From Streptomyces aureoverticillatus (GTDB lineage: Bacteria; Actinomycetota; Actinomycetes; Streptomycetales; Streptomycetaceae), in NCBI RefSeq assembly GCF_014649395.1, contig NZ_BMSY01000017.1, positions 62,001 through 126,000 of the forward strand: a stretch of DNA of 64,000 nucleotides, in the 5' to 3' direction. A program made the position numbers and the translations under genes. The notes under the pieces are model-generated. The model worked only from the letters and a program-made list of their open reading frames with translations, searched no databases and was not told the DNA's origin. Below are positions 60,314-64,000 of this stretch, in pieces. Position 1 is the stretch's first letter, and each line of letters opens with the position of its first letter.

Positions 60314-62974
60314 TCAGGCGCAGCCCCGCACAGGCACCTGCGAGGCGTCCTCAATCAGGGACTCGTGCGCCGCGCGCAGCCGCGGCACATCGGGCTTGAC
60401 GACCGCGCGGTCATAGGTGAGCAGTCCGTTCAACTCCCCTTCCACATCGGAGATCTGGGTGTACACGGCGCCGTTGCCGCCCTTGCAGGCCAGGGCACGC
60501 ACCTCGCGCAGCTTGGTGAGGTACTCCTCCGTGTACTTCGCCGGGTCCACGTCGACGTAGCTCTGCTGGACGGACCAGGCGTGGCCGGGCACCGCGAGGC
60601 CGAGGCCGCCGTACTCGCCGTTGATCAGGGCGCGTCTGCCGTCCGGTGTCGGCGGCAGCGCGGGGCTCGGGTAGCCGTGTTCGTCCATGAGGTCGCCCTT
60701 GCCGCCGTCGGCCCCGAGGTTGAGCCCGGACATGCCGTTGACCAGGCGCGTCGGGTCCCAGGCCTTGGCCTGTTCGGCGATGCGGCCCATGTCGTACTGG
60801 CCCCAGCCCTCGTTGAAGGTGACCCACATGACGATCGACGGGCTGTTGGAGTGCTCGTCGATCATCTGCTTCATCTCGTGCTCGAACTGGGCGCGGGCCG
60901 CGGCGGACGGGTTGCGGTCGGACCGCATGGACGGCATGTCCTGCCACACCATGAGGCCCAGCTTGTCCGCCCAGTGGAACCACCGGTCGGGCTCCACCTT
61001 GATGTGTTTGCGGACCGAGTTGAAGCCCATCTCCTTGTGCATCCTCAGGTCGTACGCGAGGGCCTCGTCGGTGGGCGCGGTGTGCAGGCCGTCGGGCCAG
61101 AAGCCCTGGTCGAGGGTGGCCATCAGGAAGATCGGCTTGCCGTTGAGCACGGTGCGCGGGGTGCCGTCGACCTTCTCGACGGTGATGGAGCGCATGCCGA
61201 AGTAGCTCTGCAGCCGGTCCGCGTGTCTGCCGCTGCCGACGGTGACCTTGAGGTCGTACAGGAAGGGGTCGTCGGGCGACCACAGATGCGGCTTCTTCAG
61301 GGTGAGCTTGAGCGGCTTGCCGGTGCGGCCGCTCGCTTCGGCGACCTTCTTCTTCCCCGCGTACGCCGCCGCCCGCACGGGCACGCCCGCGCGCACGCCC
61401 TTGGCCTCGACGGTGACCTGCTTGGTCGTGACGTCGGGGGTGATCTTCAGGGATTCGGCGTGGTCGCGGGCGACCGGCTCCATCCACACCGTCTGCCAGA
61501 TGCCGGACGACGGCGTGTACCAGATGCCGGACGGGTCCAGCCGCTGCTTGCCGACCGGCGGGTTCTCACCGCTCGGTGAGTCGGTGGGGTCGTGGACGCC
61601 GACGATGAGTTCCTGGGTCCTGCCGGGCTTGAGGGCGTCGGTGACGTCGGCGCTGAACTTGTCGTAGCCGCCCTTGTGGTCGGCGACCTCGGTGCCGTTG
61701 ACGTAGACCTTCGCGTGCCAGTCGACGGCGCCGAAGTTCAGCTTGAGGCGGCGGCTGTTCTTGCCGCCGTCGCCGATCTTCCAGTCCGTGGGGACGGTGA
61801 AGGTGCGCCGGTACCACATGCGGTCCTCGTGCCGCTGGAGTCCGGAGAGCTGGGACTCCACCGGGTAGGGGACGAGGATCTTCTCCTTGAGCTTCTCGCC
61901 GACCGGCGGCCGCTCCCCCGCCTTGGCGGCGGCGAACTGCCAACTGCCGTTCAGGTTGCGCCAGTCGGAACGCTTGAGCTGCGGGCGCGGGTACTCGGGC
62001 AGCGCGTTGTCGGGGCCGACGTCCTTGGCCCACTTGGTGCGCAGTTCGTACGTGGACCTGTTGGGGCCGCTGCTCCAGAACGCGCCGACCTGCTTGCCGT
62101 CGGTGCCGGTCAGGCCGCCCTTGCCGTCGTAGCGCAGGTCGGCGGTGCCGCGGGCGGTGCCGGTCTTGTTGCCGACGACGGGCTGCTTGAGCGTGACGAG
62201 CAGGGCGCGCGGGTCGGCCGGGTCCAGCCTGGCCGAGTCCAGCGGCCACTTGGCGCCGCCGATGCCGGCCTCGATGTGGTCGGTGAGTCCGGCCGGGGGT
62301 GCCTTGAGTTCCTGGACGAACTCCAGCTTCAGGGCGCGGCCGTCCTGCTGCACGGTGGCGGCGGTCGCCCCGTCGTAGTCGAAGCCGTCGGGGAGGCGGA
62401 AGGCGGACTGCGGGACGGCTTCCTTGGTGCCGCCGGGCTCGGTCCAGCGCAGGTGGAGGTTGGAGCCGCCGTAGTGCTCGAAGTACTCGACCTTGATGTC
62501 GTAGGCCTTCCCGGCGGTCAACTCCACGGGCTGCGCGGTCTGTTCGCGGTCCCAGTCGTCGACCCAGTGGTCGATGGCGAGCTTGCCGTCGACCCACAGC
62601 CGGAAGCCGTTGTCGCCGATCATGGAGAAGGTGTGGGCGCCGGACTTCTCCGGGACGACCTTGCCAATCCAGCGGACCGTGGCGTCGTCGGACTTGCCGG
62701 TGGCGAAGTTCAGTCGGGGTTCGAGGTTGTCGAAGTCGATGTTCCGGTCGAAGCCGGTGGCCTTGAGCTCGTGGAAGTCGAAGGCGCCGGGGGCGGACTG
62801 GGTGTAGTACTCGCCTTTCAGGCCGTGGATTTCGGGGGCCTGACCGCCCGCGGCGGGTGCCTCGTCCCCTGCCGCCGTCGCGGTGGACGCGGCGGCGAGC
62901 CCGGTGAACACGAGGGCGGCGCTGAGCAGCAGGGCCAGTCGGTGCCGGAGCTTTCCGGATCGTCTAGGGCGCAC
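60314..62974 (-). CDS. PA14-containing GH2 glycosidase (secreted)
   Basis: An 886-residue secreted retaining glycosidase. After a signal peptide (RLALLLSAALVFTG...) comes a PA14 domain (about 50-190, GEYYTQ...FRLWVDGKLAIDHW), then the GH2 sandwich, immunoglobulin-like and barrel domains. The acid/base is in VTFNEGWGQYD (Glu) and the nucleophile is probably Glu in LINGEYGGLG. Specificity (beta-galactosidase, beta-mannosidase or beta-glucuronidase) cannot be told from the motifs. The start is GTG 62974 with AAGGAGGA directly upstream. Divergent from a LacI gene; a CAACGTTG operator lies in between. Confidence 0.88.
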   Translation of the reverse strand: MRPRRSGKLRHRLALLLSAALVFTGLAAASTATAAGDEAPAAGGQAPEIHGLKGEYYTQSAPGAFDFHELKATGFDRNIDFDNLEPRLNFATGKSDDATVRWIGKVVPEKSGAHTFSMIGDNGFRLWVDGKLAIDHWVDDWDREQTAQPVELTAGKAYDIKVEYFEHYGGSNLHLRWTEPGGTKEAVPQSAFRLPDGFDYDGATAATVQQDGRALKLEFVQELKAPPAGLTDHIEAGIGGAKWPLDSARLDPADPRALLVTLKQPVVGNKTGTARGTADLRYDGKGGLTGTDGKQVGAFWSSGPNRSTYELRTKWAKDVGPDNALPEYPRPQLKRSDWRNLNGSWQFAAAKAGERPPVGEKLKEKILVPYPVESQLSGLQRHEDRMWYRRTFTVPTDWKIGDGGKNSRRLKLNFGAVDWHAKVYVNGTEVADHKGGYDKFSADVTDALKPGRTQELIVGVHDPTDSPSGENPPVGKQRLDPSGIWYTPSSGIWQTVWMEPVARDHAESLKITPDVTTKQVTVEAKGVRAGVPVRAAAYAGKKKVAEASGRTGKPLKLTLKKPHLWSPDDPFLYDLKVTVGSGRHADRLQSYFGMRSITVEKVDGTPRTVLNGKPIFLMATLDQGFWPDGLHTAPTDEALAYDLRMHKEMGFNSVRKHIKVEPDRWFHWADKLGLMVWQDMPSMRSDRNPSAAARAQFEHEMKQMIDEHSNSPSIVMWVTFNEGWGQYDMGRIAEQAKAWDPTRLVNGMSGLNLGADGGKGDLMDEHGYPSPALPPTPDGRRALINGEYGGLGLAVPGHAWSVQQSYVDVDPAKYTEEYLTKLREVRALACKGGNGAVYTQISDVEGELNGLLTYDRAVVKPDVPRLRAAHESLIEDASQVPVRGCA

Positions 62975-63033
62975 GGATCCTCCTTGTCGAGGAAGGGTGG
63001 CGGCTCGTCGCTCCAGTCGGTACAACGAGTCTG

Positions 63034-63045
63034 TACAACGTTGGA
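63034..63045. promoter_or_regulatory. LacI-type operator between the GH2 and LacI genes
   Basis: TACAACGTTGGA, with a palindromic CAACGTTG core and a preceding half-copy GTACAACGAG at 63020-63029. It suits binding by the divergent LacI protein, controlling the GH2 gene and itself. Confidence 0.65.
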
Positions 63046-63155
63046 AGGAACGGCAGTTGGCATGACAGCACGGCTCCGGCGCGCTGTCCAGGGTCCCGGC
63101 CAACACGCCAGAACGCCCCGGCCGCCGGGGCACCCATCGACGCGAGGAGTGGCAC

Positions 63156-64000
63156 GTGCGGGTGAGCCTCAAGGATGTCGCGGAGCGAGCGGGCGTCTCC
63201 ATCAAGACCGTCTCGAACGTGGTGAACAAGTATCAGCACGTCACCCCGGCGATGCGGGCCCGGGTTCAGCAGGCCATCGACGAGCTGGGCTACCGCCCCA
63301 ATCTGACGGCACGTCACCTGCGCAAGGGCCGGACCGGCATCATCGCCCTAGCCGTCCCCGAGCTCGGCAACCCGTACTTCGCGGAGCTGGCCGGAGCGGT
63401 CATCGACGCCGCCGCCGAGCATGACTTCACCGTGCTGCTCGACCACACCGGCGGCGACCGCGAGCAGGAGGTCCTGGTCAGCCAGGGCTTCCGGGCGCGC
63501 GTCATCGACGGCCTGATCCTCAGCCCGCTGGAGCTGGAGTCGGAGGACCTCCGGGGCCGCGAGGACGACGTCCCGCTCGTGCTCCTGGGCGAGCGCGAGT
63601 ACGACCTGCCCTACGACCACATCGCCATCGACAACGTCGCGGCCGCGCGCGTCGCGGTGCGCCACCTCATCGGCCGCGGCCGGGGCGCCATCGCCTACCT
63701 CGGCGCCCGCACGGACTCCGCCAACCGCCCCGCCCACCTGCGTCTTCAGGGCTGGCGGGCCGAGCTGGCCGAGGCCGGCATCCCCGCGCCGGAGTCCCTG
63801 GTCGGGGCGGTCGGCGGCTGGAACCGGGACGACGGCGCGAAGGCGATGGCGCGGATGCTGGACTCCGGGGTGCGGCCGGACGCGGTGTTCGCGTACAACG
63901 ACCTGGTGGCGATCGGCGCGATGCGGGTGCTGCACGAGCGGGGCCTCAGGGTGCCGTGGGACGTGGCGGTGGTCGGCTTCGACGACATCGCGGAGGGGCA
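63156..64000 (+). CDS. LacI-family regulator (partial at window end)
   Basis: The first 281 residues of a LacI regulator; the gene runs off the window. The helix-turn-helix SLKDVAERAGVSIKTVSNVV and hinge helix LTARHLRKG are clear, as is the sugar-binding domain (IIALAVPELGNPYFAELAGAV, VIDGLILSPLE, FAYNDLVAIGAMRVL, VAVVGFDDIAEG). GTG 63156 has GAGGAG 6 nt upstream. It diverges from the GH2 gene. CAACGTTG palindromes in front of the GH2 and GH92 genes are its likely sites. The inducer is unknown. Confidence 0.9.
   Translation, partial: MRVSLKDVAERAGVSIKTVSNVVNKYQHVTPAMRARVQQAIDELGYRPNLTARHLRKGRTGIIALAVPELGNPYFAELAGAVIDAAAEHDFTVLLDHTGGDREQEVLVSQGFRARVIDGLILSPLELESEDLRGREDDVPLVLLGEREYDLPYDHIAIDNVAAARVAVRHLIGRGRGAIAYLGARTDSANRPAHLRLQGWRAELAEAGIPAPESLVGAVGGWNRDDGAKAMARMLDSGVRPDAVFAYNDLVAIGAMRVLHERGLRVPWDVAVVGFDDIAEG

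Overview
The window is high-G+C DNA (strong third-position GC, GTG/TTG starts, frequent 4-nt ATGA/GTGA overlaps) with class F sortase, LysX, SpoIIE-type phosphatase, PadR/DrrAB modules and GC-rich palindromic intergenic repeats. All of this points to a Streptomyces chromosome. I see about 50 protein genes and no rRNA, tRNA, CRISPR array, transposase or integrase.

Region 1 (1-22,200) is mostly housekeeping and envelope functions. It holds two paralogous secreted, membrane-tailed proteins beside a class F sortase, a polysaccharide deacetylase, LysX, a universal stress protein, a cationic amino-acid-type permease, a CapA-like lipoprotein, an orphan zinc-finger anti-sigma factor, a SpoIIE phosphatase with an Fpg-type glycosylase, an ABC exporter divergent from a histidine kinase/response regulator pair, a lipase maturation factor-like membrane protein and a DUF805 protein.

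Region 2 (22,400-31,563) is an L-fucose utilisation unit on the minus strand. A translationally coupled cluster encodes lactonase, mutarotase, aldo/keto reductase, SDR dehydrogenase and L-fuconate dehydratase. Next to it are an RbsABC-type sugar importer and a divergent FadR-type regulator with a palindromic operator. The expected last enzyme, the diketo-deoxyfuconate hydrolase, is not in the window.

Region 3 (31,700-48,000) carries glycan depolymerisation genes. It has a vanadium haloperoxidase/PAP2-like protein, GH38 alpha-mannosidase, a GH5 enzyme resembling the GH5_18 beta-mannosidases, a CUT1 sugar importer with a LacI regulator, a GH29 alpha-L-fucosidase and a GH20 enzyme of lacto-N-biosidase type. 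Region 5 (57,700-64,000) adds secreted GH92 alpha-mannosidase and PA14-GH2 enzymes and a second LacI regulator, with matching CAACGTTG operators in front of both hydrolase genes. Taken together, regions 2, 3 and 5 look like equipment to strip fucosylated, mannose- and GlcNAc-containing glycans outside the cell and use the sugars. This is an inference from families and layout.

Region 4 (48,000-57,700) holds an ArsR/MFS/histidine phosphatase operon, a PadR/DUF1048 pair followed by a DrrAB-like exporter, an unrecognised 57-residue peptide gene, an atypical SDR with a zinc knuckle and a WS/DGAT-type acyltransferase.

A recurring oddity is that several genes have short tandem duplications of their 3' end running over or up to the stop codon (near 16.35, 22.40, 31.56, 44.36, 50.1 and 54.55 kb, and within the end of the fuconate dehydratase gene at 25.4 kb).
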